Source: Nemertoderma westbladi
Lineage: Eukaryota > Xenacoelomorpha > Nemertodermatida > Nemertodermatidae
DNA length: 64,000 bases
Direction: 5' to 3'
Assembly: GCA_032718475.1 (NCBI GenBank)
Contig: JAUCBJ010004651.1
Coordinates: 79,253-143,252, forward strand
Position 1 is the stretch's first letter, and every line of letters begins with the position of its first letter. The translations under genes and the position numbers were made by a program. Shown piece after piece: positions 24,967 through 35,181 of this stretch. The notes below the pieces were generated by a model. The model saw only the letters and a list, made by a program, of their open reading frames with translations. It ran no database searches and was not told where the DNA came from.

Positions 24967-25850
24967 CACCATAACCCTTAATACAACAACCATTTTTAGG
25001 GGGTCGGAGCACCCCCCCCCCCCCTAATTTTTTTCAAATTTAATTAAAATGCTACGAAATTTGGTATGATTATAGATCGACACCTTTTCTTACTGGTGGC
25101 CTGGCCGGATTTTTCAATTTCTCACTTATTTCCATACAACAATCCCTTAAAAAATGTCTATTTAGCAATGTTTAACCACCTCCTAGACTTTATTTTACGT
25201 CTTTGAAATGTAATTTAGATATCATTCGAAGCGCCTTCGTCTGTAGATTCCGAATCTGAAAACAGTTTTAAATTTAACCAAACATTGGTAAAGATATTAT
25301 CAAAATACTAATGTGTAAATTTAGAGACGTAAATCGCTATAATTCTGATGTTTTGTTGTCTTTATTCTAGAATATTAATTATTATTAAGCTGAGCGTTTT
25401 AAAACTCCATCTTGTTTTTTCATTACCCATAATTAATATTCTAGAATTGAGTAAAAAAAACATTAGAATTATAGCGATTTACGTCACAAAAATTTACACC
25501 TTAGTATTTTGATAATATCTCCGTAAGTTCTTGGTGAAATTTACAACGGGTTTCATATTCGGAATCTGCAGATGAAGGTGGTTCTAATGATATCTAGATC
25601 TCATTCCCATGACGAAAAATAAAGCTGACACGGAGATGGCTAAATATTGCGAAATAGACGATTTTTAAGGGCTTGTTGTATCGAAATAGCTCATAAATTA
25701 AAAAATCTGACCAGGCCACCAGTAAGAAAAGGTGTCGATCTATCATCATACCAAATTTCGTAGCATTTTATTGAAATTTGAAAAAAATTAGGGGGGGGGG
25801 GGGGGGGCTCCGACCCCCTAAAAATGGTTGTTGTATTAAGGGTTATGGTG
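24967..25850. mobile_element. 884-bp foldback MITE with TA target duplication
   Basis: Almost the whole element is one long inverted repeat. It starts CACCATAACCCTTAATACAA and ends in its complement, flanked by TA at 24965-24966 and 25851-25852. Homology continues inward through the G/C tract (C-run near 25012, G-run near 25791), GGTGTCGATCTA and further diverged sequence to a centre near 25400. No ORF. The TA duplication suggests a Tc1/mariner-type element. It ends 42 bp before exon 3 of the peptide gene. Confidence 0.88.
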
Positions 25851-25892
25851 TATGATATCGTACTGTATAGTATATACGTACATATTTTTCAG

Positions 25893-26024
25893 GCGGAGAA
25901 GAGGAGCTGCGGTCTGCAAGGTCAGCACTGTTTCGCGGGAAACGGGGGTGGAGGATGCTGTTCTGGCTTCTCTTGTTCATGGCATTATCCAATGGGCGCT
26001 AGATGCTTGTTCGAACGGAAGTAG
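25893..26024 (+). CDS. Secreted cysteine-rich peptide gene, exon 3 (knottin-like mature peptide)
   Basis: Terminal coding exon after the acceptor CATATTTTTCAG (ending 25892), phase 0, 43 codons plus TAG (26022-26024). It begins AEKR, a dibasic proprotein-convertase site, followed directly by six cysteines in the order C-x6-C-x8-CC-x4-C-x9-C. This is the inhibitor-cystine-knot (knottin) spacing, with the typical GxCCSGxxC segment. The exon is GC-rich inside AT-rich flanks. Joined to exons 5414-5480 and 16483-16616 in phase, it gives a precursor of 110 residues: leader, acidic propeptide, KR site, mature peptide of about 39 residues. The knottin fold is used by ion-channel ligands, protease inhibitors, antimicrobial peptides and hormones. 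Nothing here tells which, so function is left open. Confidence 0.8.
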   Translation, partial: AEKRSCGLQGQHCFAGNGGGGCCSGFSCSWHYPMGARCLFERK

Positions 26025-26138
26025 AATAACCACCGGTAGCATTACCAACTCTATCGGAATGATTTGATTTATGAACAGGTGGACTGTTCGACGGTTTTGT
26101 CAATTTTGTGACAGTAAATTTCTTACTTAATGTTGTAT

Positions 26139-26144
26139 AATAAA
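26139..26144 (+). promoter_or_regulatory. Poly(A) signal of the peptide gene
   Basis: AATAAA 115 bases after the stop codon of exon 3, giving a short 3' UTR typical of small secreted-peptide genes. Confidence 0.65.
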
Positions 26145-26376
26145 ACGAAGCTCTGGCAGTCACTAACGTTCCCCAAATAACATTATTTATTCGTCATTTC
26201 AAATCCAAGTAATTTTCATTAAAAGGAATAACATCGAACATTCTTTACAGGTCTGGCATATGCAGAGCAGACGCACTGTGCTGTACTTTGATAATAAAAT
26301 TTTACTTAATAGGCCTACAGTATGATGCGTTGTCAGCAATTACAAGTCATTCAGACCGGAGCGCGACTACTACTAC

Positions 26377-26485
26377 TACTACTAGGATCGGCATGCTGCA
26401 TTGCAGCTGCATTTTTAAGAATGCTGTGCCGGCTTGTCAACAAAATTGCACCGCCACAAAATTGCACCGGAGCGCGAACTTTGTT
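26377..26485 (-). mobile_element. LINE 3' end fragment
   Basis: About 110 bp nearly identical to the LINE end at 22098-22200, with (TAG)n tail and GGATCGGCATGCTGC. The inner part has a short local duplication of AAAATTGCACCG. Confidence 0.85.
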
Positions 26486-26555
26486 CCTAACAAAGTTCGC
26501 AAAGTTGTTGAGAATTGTGTTCCACACCGAATTTTGTCCCTATGAAAAATAATTG

Positions 26556-26800
26556 TGGGGTGAGCGACGAAAGTAAGCGAGCTTAGCATACAGGTACCAC
26601 TAACTCTATCGGTGTGTCTGTTACTCTGTTGTTCTGTCGATCTGTTGATCTGTTGTTCTGTCGTTCTGTTGTTCTGTTGTGTCCAATTTTAAACGTTAAT
26701 AACCCAGCCAAATGTTAATGAAATTTAACCAAACTTGGTACACATGTAGTTCTGCAAAAGTTTAGAAATTTTCCCAGTTGAATTTCCATGTGGCCTTCGA
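26556..26800. repeat. Interspersed repeat, copy 2, with 10-bp tandem insert
   Basis: Homologous to 21861-22070 (GTGGGGTGAGCGACGAAAGT, and later the GTACACATGT core). It carries an internal TCTGTTGTTC-type tandem run at about 26625-26685. Confidence 0.7.
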
Positions 26801-28796
26801 GAAGCTTAGATAATAGCAATTAATTAGTTAATTAAGTTGATTACGGTAAAAACTGCATTTTAAACCTGCCTGTTAAAGGAAATTAATTATTTTACAGTAT
26901 AAGATTTAAATAATTATACTTAAAAATTATACAGATGTAATCCACATACCCCATTCTATTATAGTTTTTAATTAGTTCTAGTGATTTGCTTTAATAAATG
27001 TGTCTTTAATTGATCTAAACGTAATTAAAGCGGCACAATTATTGAGTACAAATTTAATCCTGCCCATTATTGGTTAACATAGTCTCTGCGGGGGTGTAAA
27101 GCTGCTAGCTGCTGGGAGATGTTGGTGTAGCCTTATCAGAGGCGAATTGTACTGTAATAGGCAGCCAGTAGTATTGCTATAGCAACCCAGACATAACTCC
27201 AACCATACACTGCCTCTTTTTCAATTCCTATTGACTCTATACTATAAATGTTGTATTACTTACTATCTCAGGTGACAGAAGATATACTGTAATGACTGTT
27301 GTAGGCTTATATCTGAAATAGTTTAATCCGCAATATATTTGTCTGGTTATTTTTTAATTGAATTTTTGCAAAGTAGTAAAATTAATGTTCTTAAAAATAA
27401 TATTATTATTTTATATGTAACCTAGGCAATTAGCTACATTTTTTCGCTGCAGCTTTAAGAGTGTACATTGATTGATTTAATATTATTTCAATACCCATAT
27501 TACTACATCGGCATACGATGCGTTGTATCACACATATCCACATAGATGTATCAACAGTTACTCGTACAGTTTCGAAACTTCGCATAGTTATAACTGTATA
27601 AAGATCGTCAGTCTTGGTTTAGGAAAAATATTTTAATGCAAAACAGGACGAGCGCAACGAGGCATATAATGAAGACGAGTACTGTGTAGACTATATTCCT
27701 ATTAACCATACCTGGCTTCATCTATTGGAGGCATCAGTAGTTATAAAAATCGTCCGTTGGTAAGGCAAAAAACCTGTAATGCATTAACTACCTTTCACAG
27801 CTTAGCCGTGATGATTCATATTACGACATCTAACAGCTGGTTGCTGACATGGAAACAGCCATTAGATGCATGGTTCTTTGTTTGGCTTGAGCCAATCAGA
27901 GCGATTTTTCCTGTCAACGTGTAGCTTTTTAGTCGATCATAAGGAGAGTGTTCAGTCTTACTGTTTTTTCTTGATACTTGGTTGTTATTGCTGTCTAAGC
28001 CAGAAACACCGGCATTTTTTGGATAGATACTGCTGTACCGTAAACTGCTTGAATTATCGAAAGTATAAACTGTTACCGGCGGTGTCACCTTACTTAATTA
28101 ACATACTCACTTAATTTAATTGCAATAATCATATTGTTTGTACTGTTATTTTACCGTCAGTTATTAATTGTAAATATTTGTTGATGGAAATATTGCTATT
28201 TGGATAATACGGATAAATCACCCAATTCCCAATTTTCTTGATAACACTACAGGTTAGAGAGACCGGCTATACATAACAATTGCGATTTATATTAATGTGG
28301 TGTGTATTGAATCCAATGTTATTTAGCAGACCCTACGTGAGTCAATTACTGCTCTCTTTATGTGTGATCAAATGTACTGACTGTCGGCAGAATAGTGTGT
28401 ATGATTGTGACTGGTAACAAAGTATTTCCTAAAGAATACGCTTTATACTTTAATCATAAGCAGTATCGTTGCGTTTAGTATAAGTCCTAGTTCTGTTTAA
28501 ATAGATAAAGCGCCACGTCCTAAAGGAACTGTTAATATTTCCCGAAAGCCAATAATATCTGTCAGAGATTAATTATTAACGATCTATCGAATAATACATT
28601 AGGTATACACTGCAACCTTACACTGTAATAATACAATTCAAGCATCCGAATTCAGTCTCCCGGGTGTAGATCCATCGGGTGAATGATCGCGCATGGGCTG
28701 ACTTCGGCTAATGTTTTGTGTATTAGCATAAATTATTGTCGTATGCTAAAGTGGTTTTAATTAACTAGAAGACATATAAATTTTGGCAGGTTAAAC
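26801..28796. other. Intergenic sequence
   Basis: AT-rich, with no supported gene. Open frames on both strands at about 27816-28114 overlap each other and match nothing I recognise. Confidence 0.4.
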
Positions 28797-29140
28797 TGCT
28801 AAAGGTCTTCAAAAGCGCGAACAGGTTCTGTCTCACCGTCAACAGTTACTGTTGACGGTTGACTACTGTAGTACCAATAACAAAAATAGAACAAATATCT
28901 TTGAACCATCTTACTAATCTGATTGCTGCAAAAATTCCATCAGAAATCCCATGTAATGAAAGTATGCTGAACATACGTGAGCGAGAGACTGAATCAAAGG
29001 GCTTGACGAAGTCAACAAAGCTAACAGCCAGATGTCTGTCTTTCTTTTTGGACAACTCTTCAATTATCCTTCTAAGTGAAAAAATGGGCTACATGGTCCC
29101 ACGACCTTTATACGGAACCCAAATTATCTCCAGCTACACT
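28797..29140 (-). mobile_element. LINE reverse transcriptase fragment
   Basis: A minus-strand frame contains KKKDRHLAVSFVDFVKPFDS and SRSRMFSILSLHGISDGIF, the palm motif-A region of LINE reverse transcriptases. The canonical K-A-F-D is K-P-F-D here. Upstream and downstream frames are shifted. A short fragment only. Confidence 0.85.
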
Positions 29141-30060
29141 CACAACTGATTGAACATCGTCAGCTACAATCACTACTGGTTGAAAATATCCAGCTACAAT
29201 GACAACCGGTTGATCATGTGACGGGACTGACGGAGTTGGCAGTATCAGCTCCCGACCGGTGTAGGTTGTACGCGTCGTCACGTTTGTAAGCTGCTGGCTG
29301 AATGATGGATACGTTAGGCCGAAGGCTGTTGAAAAACAAAGATTTAAATTGTCAGTGTTTATAATCACAGCGGTTGATAATAGCACAGTCTGAATATAAT
29401 AATATGCAATGCAAAATAACAGTAACAATGATATAGTAACAGCGTAATAACGACGGTCAAAAACTATTCCGGTCTCACACCGTAAGGGAATCAACTAACT
29501 CAACTAACTAATAATCAGTGATTACAAGAGTTATATCATTGACACATATTGGTTTTAGCCCTACACTACTGGGCAGCCTCTAATACCCAATGGATGCGCT
29601 CTTGTCCTCCCCAATGTGCTTTCCTGCCCGCTATTGGCTTATATACTAATTGTCACTTCGCCACTCCCTGTTGGTGTTACCCCTTGGTGCTAGCCTCACT
29701 AGCTGGTTTCTCCCTCTGAGGTGGTTTGACCTCTCACCTCTCTCTGTGGCTTACGGCGTGTATCCCCCCCCCCCCCCAGTTGGTTATGAGGTGAGATTAT
29801 TATTGGTCATCTCACGTCGTCAGCTATATTTGTAAAATGCCACTAGTCCCTTTTTCGGTGGGTAGTGCATGTAATTGAATTCACTACCAGTTGAACATCT
29901 CCAGCTATACTCACTACCGGTTGAACATCTCCAGCGACACACACAACCGGTTGAACATCTCCAGTTACACTCACTACCACTTGAACAGCTCCAGTTACAC
30001 TCAGTTCTGGTTGAACATCTTCAGCTACACTCACTACTAGAGGATATCTACAGCTCTATA
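29108..30060. repeat. 30-bp tandem repeats in two blocks
   Basis: Units with TTGAACATCTCCAGCTACAC then tcactaccgg occur three times at about 29125-29220 and six times at about 29878-30055. The blocks are separated by a unique stretch with a C14 tract (about 29766). On the minus strand they read as ten-residue repeats (VVSVAGDVQP) because 30 is a multiple of three. Confidence 0.85.
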
Positions 30061-30099
30061 AAGTAACTTGTAATGGTCCAGTAGACTTGTAAATAATCT

Positions 30100-30316
30100 T
30101 GTACTTTGGAAGTCTCATGGAGTGAATAAGCATGGTGGACAGCCCATGACTTTCTCGAGACGCATCTCAAAGGACACTGGCCTTGAAGATGCGGATGATC
30201 TAGCAAATGTCATGGGTGATAAGGAGTTGTGGGGGTATAATTTTGTGGACAAGCTGGCACAGCATTCTTAAAATGCACCTGCAATACAGCGTGCCGATCC
30301 TAGTAGTAGTAGTGTA
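30100..30316 (+). mobile_element. LINE 3' end fragment
   Basis: Sense-strand copy of the same LINE family. Peptide scraps include TGLEDADDLANVMGD; the end is GCCGATCCTAGTAGTAG. 5'-truncated. Confidence 0.85.
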
Positions 30317-30974
30317 AATGGATCCCCCCCACCCCCAGATTTTAATAAGCCTTATAAATAAAATTAGAATAAGCTTAAATAAGCTTTACACCTTTCCAGC
30401 TATTTAAATATACTGTTAGGTGTTGAGTAGATAACCTATTCATTTAATACTAATACCGTAGACCTACTTCAAAACTCACTCCATTAATTATTTCAAGGCC
30501 AATTATCCTATCATATTGTGGCAAACAAACGGGCATTTTCGGGGTTTTATCAGAACGAATCATTAAAAGTCCCTCTGGCATTTAACTAATAAGAAACCCC
30601 CCAATATCTAATTTAAGGGGTTTTATCAGAAATTAAATCCCATATTGAAGGTGCTTAAACAGAGTTTTTTCCTATTTAGGTGGTTTTAACAGATCAAGCG
30701 ATTTTTTGACGGGATCTTATTTTGAGTTTTTCTCGGTTTAAGGCTGTTTTAACTTCTGGGGTTTTATTAGAAGGTGGATATCAATCTAAGGTACCAGAAA
30801 CACCAAAAACCTGAAAGTGGCCAAAAATCGACTTAAGGTATTTTACCAGATTACCCACGATAATAAATTTGGTAAATAGGTACCCAAGGTGTATTAATGA
30901 TATTTATTTGCACTTGCACTGTTGTAACCCATGACTGCAATATTGTCCCATAATTCTAAATAAAATGCTCACGC
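30317..30974. other. Unclassified AT-rich sequence
   Basis: No gene seen. Several GGGGTTTTATCAGA-like segments recur between 30540 and 30770, suggesting a degenerate dispersed motif. Confidence 0.4.
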
Positions 30975-31144
30975 AAAATGCAATATTTTATTCTCGATAT
31001 TTTTCAACATTCGATATTTTAACTCTCGATAATTTTACTCTCTATATTTTTCAACACTCGATATTTTTACTCTCGATTAACACTCGATATTTTTACTCTC
31101 GATTAACACTCGATATTTTTCAACACTTGATATTTTTCATCTCG
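30975..31144. repeat. CTCGATATTTTT minisatellite, left array
   Basis: Irregular repeats of CTCGATATTTTTCAACA and CTCGATATTTTTA. The same array type recurs at 40627-40790, on the far side of the Bel/Pao element. Confidence 0.85.
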
Positions 31145-31149
31145 CGTTA

Positions 31150-31925
31150 TGTTGGAAGAGACGTACCTAATACACGGAATCCTGCAATATCATACTGTAA
31201 AGTCTGTGAATCAAAGCATAAATCCAACCTTCTCACCAAAACAGTAAACTCTAAGTAAGCAAATCTATTGCAGTATCGGTCTCTTATAACCAGTGAGGCA
31301 GAAGACAGTCTACGAACGGACAAACTTCGATAAAACAAAATCCCGCGCAGCGAATCCTAAAATCGTGCTGACTCACTGACGGACTAAAGGCGCTCGTATA
31401 CTTTGCCGCGGTGTGATTTATATGGGGTGGGTGAGGGTTGCTAGCTAAGGGTCTAACTAGCGGGCAAACTGCAGTACGGACAAAATTATTTTATATATTT
31501 CGAGGTGTAAATAATTCTTAACGCGTGTGTGTTTTGATTCTAACAGTCGAAATCGGTTTTAGATCCTTCACATATATAATTACTGGGTCCGGTGTACATT
31601 TTACAAATATTCTAATTTTGTAGTTTGTAGGTCCAATACTCACAAATGATAAGGCTCCTTCCCCTTTTGTGTATTTCCAGGACTCAAATTCAGGCATAAG
31701 GTTAATACTACGCACGGAATTCGGCAATTTAATTTAACAGGTCCCTAATACTAAGAAGAAATGTGTTAGTTTATTACAGTAGGCGTACAGTTACGAATAT
31801 CTAGCCTGGCTTTCTATCTAGAATTTTGGTTGCCTAGGTGGGCACGGCAACTCCTTATCAGAATGTCGGCGGGGACACGGTAGATGTTAGTATCCCTAAT
31901 AGCCTTAATTTATATGTGCGCCTAG
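31150..31925 (-). repeat. Left (3') LTR segment
   Basis: Aligns end to end with 38732-39490. I count five substitutions plus one 17-bp difference (the left copy has extra sequence at about 31806-31822). It begins TGTTGGAAGAG on the plus strand, i.e. the element ends ...TTCCAACA. The inner edge stops abruptly at CTAG without TG, consistent with a deletion that removed part of this LTR. Confidence 0.9.
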
Positions 31926-31952
31926 AGATGAGATTTATGACAAATTAAGCCA

Positions 31953-33606
31953 TTATAAATTATCGGACTCCAACTCAATATTGGTGATGACTTGATTGGT
32001 TGACCTTGACTTATGGATGTGAATTCGCTGAGCTTGTAGCTCAGCGCGTGGTGTCGTCATGTACTTAGTAGGCATGGTCTTAGCCTTAGAAGTAATGAGC
32101 GAAACATCGAACTCATCTGAGTCTACTTGTCTGCGCAGATACGCTGTAACTCCAAAGCCGTTGTCACTGGTGTCGGAAAAACAATGTAATTCTAAGTTGT
32201 CAAGAAATGTCGTCTGTAATGGAAAATATACCCGGGGTATGGAATAATCTTCTAGTGAAGACAATTGTGCCTCCCATAAGTCCTCATAAGTTTTCCATAA
32301 GTCTACTTGTTCTGATGAGATCGGTTTGTCCCATGTCAGTCCATCTTTCCAAATACTGCGCATGTATATTCTTGCTTGCAGTATTATTGGGCTGATAAAA
32401 CCTAATGGATCGAACAATCTACTCAGTTTTGACAAGCAAGACCTCTTTGTCAGAGAATCTCCTTGAGCGTCCAGTCTTACTTTCATTCGAAAGTTGTCTG
32501 TGTTCGGATCCCAAAATAGTCCCAACACTTTTGTCGTTGGTAGTGGTTCGAATTCCAAATCAATGTCACCACCCCCACATTCGGTCGTTTCGAATGAATT
32601 CACTAATTCGGTACTATTTGAAGCAAACTTGGTGAGGTTAAAACCTCCGCCTGCTAAACAGTCCCGTAATTGATGTGCTACTGTTATAGCACGTTCTACT
32701 GTGTCACAACTTTGTAATCCATCGTCAACGTAAAAGTCTCGTTCTACTATTTGGATTACCTCTGGGTCATACTTATGTTTCTGGTCCCTAGCGGTCTGCT
32801 TTAGGGCGTACATAGTACAATTTGGGCTGTCTCTGGCACCGAATACGCGAACTTGGTTGACTTAAGTCTCCATCCGGGTACCAGAGGAACCTCAAACTGT
32901 CTCTGTCTCGCTCTAATGCTTGCACTTGGTGAAACATCGCTTCTACGTCGCAAGTAAATGCTACTTGACGTTGACGGAAGCGCATAATCACCCCCATGAG
33001 ATAATTATTCATGTTTGGTCCATCCATCAACTCCGTATTGAGAGACATTCCCTCAAAAAGAGCCGCGCAGTCATTAACTATGCGTACCTTTTCTGGTTTG
33101 TCGGGGTGTCTCACATAGTGATGTGGCAAGTAGTATGTCTGATCTGTCACAATCTCTGGGTTTGTCATTCGGATAGCGTACCCTTTTGTCAAATACGTCT
33201 CCATTTGAGTATTGTACTGTAAATGGGCTTTCTCGTCCTTTAATAAACGTTGTCGTATTGAGTTTAAACGTTTTAAGGCTAGCGGATAATTATTTATAAG
33301 TTTAGGACATTGGTTACGCCATAACATCCCTACCTCATAATGTCCGTCTTTCGTCTGGCGGATAGTATCTTCCATGATCTTTAAAGATTGTTTCTCTTGT
33401 TCCGACATACATGGTTCGTAACTACCTGGTTCAGCGGTATCTTGTTCCAACCATTTGATAGTTTTCTCTGTTAATTCTTTGTCCAGTGCAGCTTGTTCCA
33501 CTTGACAATTTCTTAATGCGTCGGCATCGACGGGCATTGATAAAGTTATTGGTTTAGGTAGACTCGCAAGCCTTCCGGCGTTATCATCAAACTTACCAAA
33601 CATCAA
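31953..33606 (-). pseudogene. Bel/Pao pol: reverse transcriptase and partial RNase H
   Basis: Two overlapping minus-strand frames. 32788-33606 carries the N-terminal reverse transcriptase, with KVRIVNDCAALFEGMSLN and the palm segment FTCDVEAMFHQV. 31953-32813 carries FYVDD (about 32721-32737) and the connection domain, including LGFISPIILQARIYM, then the start of RNase H (LHCFSDTSDNGFG). A single-base frameshift separates the frames near 32860, and another frame break joins this part to the protease region near 33600. The protein ends just after the RNase H AELQA motif, about 28 bp from the LTR. Confidence 0.85.
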
Positions 33607-35181
33607 TCTCTAAACTTACCTTTTTGTGGAGTGGTTTCTGCTCTTTGTGACTTATTGTACTTGCTACACACGTCGTACTTGTAACATTGTCGTGTTTTGT
33701 CGAACGTTGTGTAGTATAGTCTCTGTCGTTTGAAAAGGAATGAGTCAAAGTTGTAGTTAATAAACTACATGTACTTTGCACATCATCTTCCTCATCACTT
33801 ATATCTAGTGTGCGCACAGGAGCTCGAGTATACCAACCTATCGGCGTTCTGCAGGCGTATGCGTTTCCTGCTACGACTACCGATGGTCTGGTTTCCCACA
33901 CTTGATATAAGTTGAATTGGTCTGTCCCGATCAGCATTGCTACTGACCTGTAATTAACAGGACATTCAGGTACACCAAGGTGTCTAAAATACTTACGGTC
34001 CTCCAAGGGTTGTTCTGGCACAGGACCCAGTAGGTTACTAAAGTCCTTTGTGGCCGCAAAGGTTAAATCCTTAAAAGGTAGCAAAGACCTCTCCTCTTCG
34101 CTATGTTGCGATTTTGGAAGAAAGGTGTCCAAGTTTAACTTAACTCTTGTCACTGGTATTGCACGTTGTCCATGCGTACTACTTACAGTATATCTGACGT
34201 TCTTACCTTGTTGAAGGTCCGTCACGACGTCAGCTACCTTCTCATCCACGTAGCTGTGAGATGAGGCTGAATCCAAAATAGCGTAGATCCGTTTGCTCCC
34301 TTTGGTGCCCATAATCTTAACAGGAATTACGCTAAATCCCTTCAGTTGATCAGGCGTCAGAAGCGCAATCAATGGTTGTTCGTCCCCAGTGTTGAAATAT
34401 ACGTCGTCGTCTTCGGACTCTTCATCCGACGACCCGGATTGTTCTGGGAAACAATCCCGTATATGCGTCACAAAAGTTGGTGTTGTTTTCGATTCTCGTG
34501 TCTTGTATGCAGTGTTGCATTTCGCTGCTGCTTCTGGGTGTTCCCTGGTGAAGCGTTTCATCGGTGTATGACTATCCGTGTGGAGCAAAGCGTCATGATT
34601 GCGTCCACATGAAGGACAGGTGTCCATATTTGGGCAATCCTTGCGGACATGTCCGTGTTGTGTACACCTCCAACAAGAATCTAACGGCCTTATTTGTAGC
34701 CGTCGTTCTTCTGAGTTTAACTCGCGAAATAGTCGACATCCCCTTAACTTATGGCTAGTATGCCGCTTACCCATCCGCTCGCAGTATTGACAACCGCTGA
34801 AGTCGGCAGTTAGTTGCTGTCTAGTCTGTTTGATCCCAATAGGTGGGGACACTTTACAACCGTCGGAAAATTGTCGGGTTTCTGTTGGTGTAGCGTAGGT
34901 GACCGTCCTTGTGGATGTCGTCTGTGGGTTTTGTCGGTTGGAAGATGGCAAAGTAGATATTAATAGGTAGACATCTTCCAATCTCAAAAATCCACCCTTT
35001 TCTTCTCGCTGATACTCGATCTTTCTCCACTCCCTACGAAGTCGATGGTGTAGTCTCCCTATTATTTTCAATAGGACTGTAGGAGTGTTTGCGTAATCAA
35101 GTTGTCCAATTGATCGTAACGTCGTAATGGCGTTCTTAATTTCGTCAGCTAGTTTCAGTAAGTCAATGGGTTTTGTAATAG
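33593..35181 (-). pseudogene. Bel/Pao gag C-terminus and protease
   Basis: Minus-strand frame with a CCHC knuckle C-x2-C-x4-H-x4-C at about 34634-34675 and a following Cys/His motif (CPSCGRNHD). The aspartic protease has catalytic DSAS at about 34262-34273. It ends in a stop at 33593, where the reverse transcriptase frame takes over. The upstream boundary is a G12 homopolymer (35182-35193) that throws the preceding gag frame into a stop. Confidence 0.85.

Noticed and set aside
29108-29494. 128-codon minus frame with a hydrophobic segment and VVSVAGD repeats
   Set aside because: The repeats are a 30-bp tandem array and the frame has no conserved domain. The hydrophobic part is AT-rich noncoding sequence.
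31518-31727. 69-codon open frame, repeated at 39100-39309
   Set aside because: It is the same LTR sequence twice; conservation reflects LTR identity, not coding.
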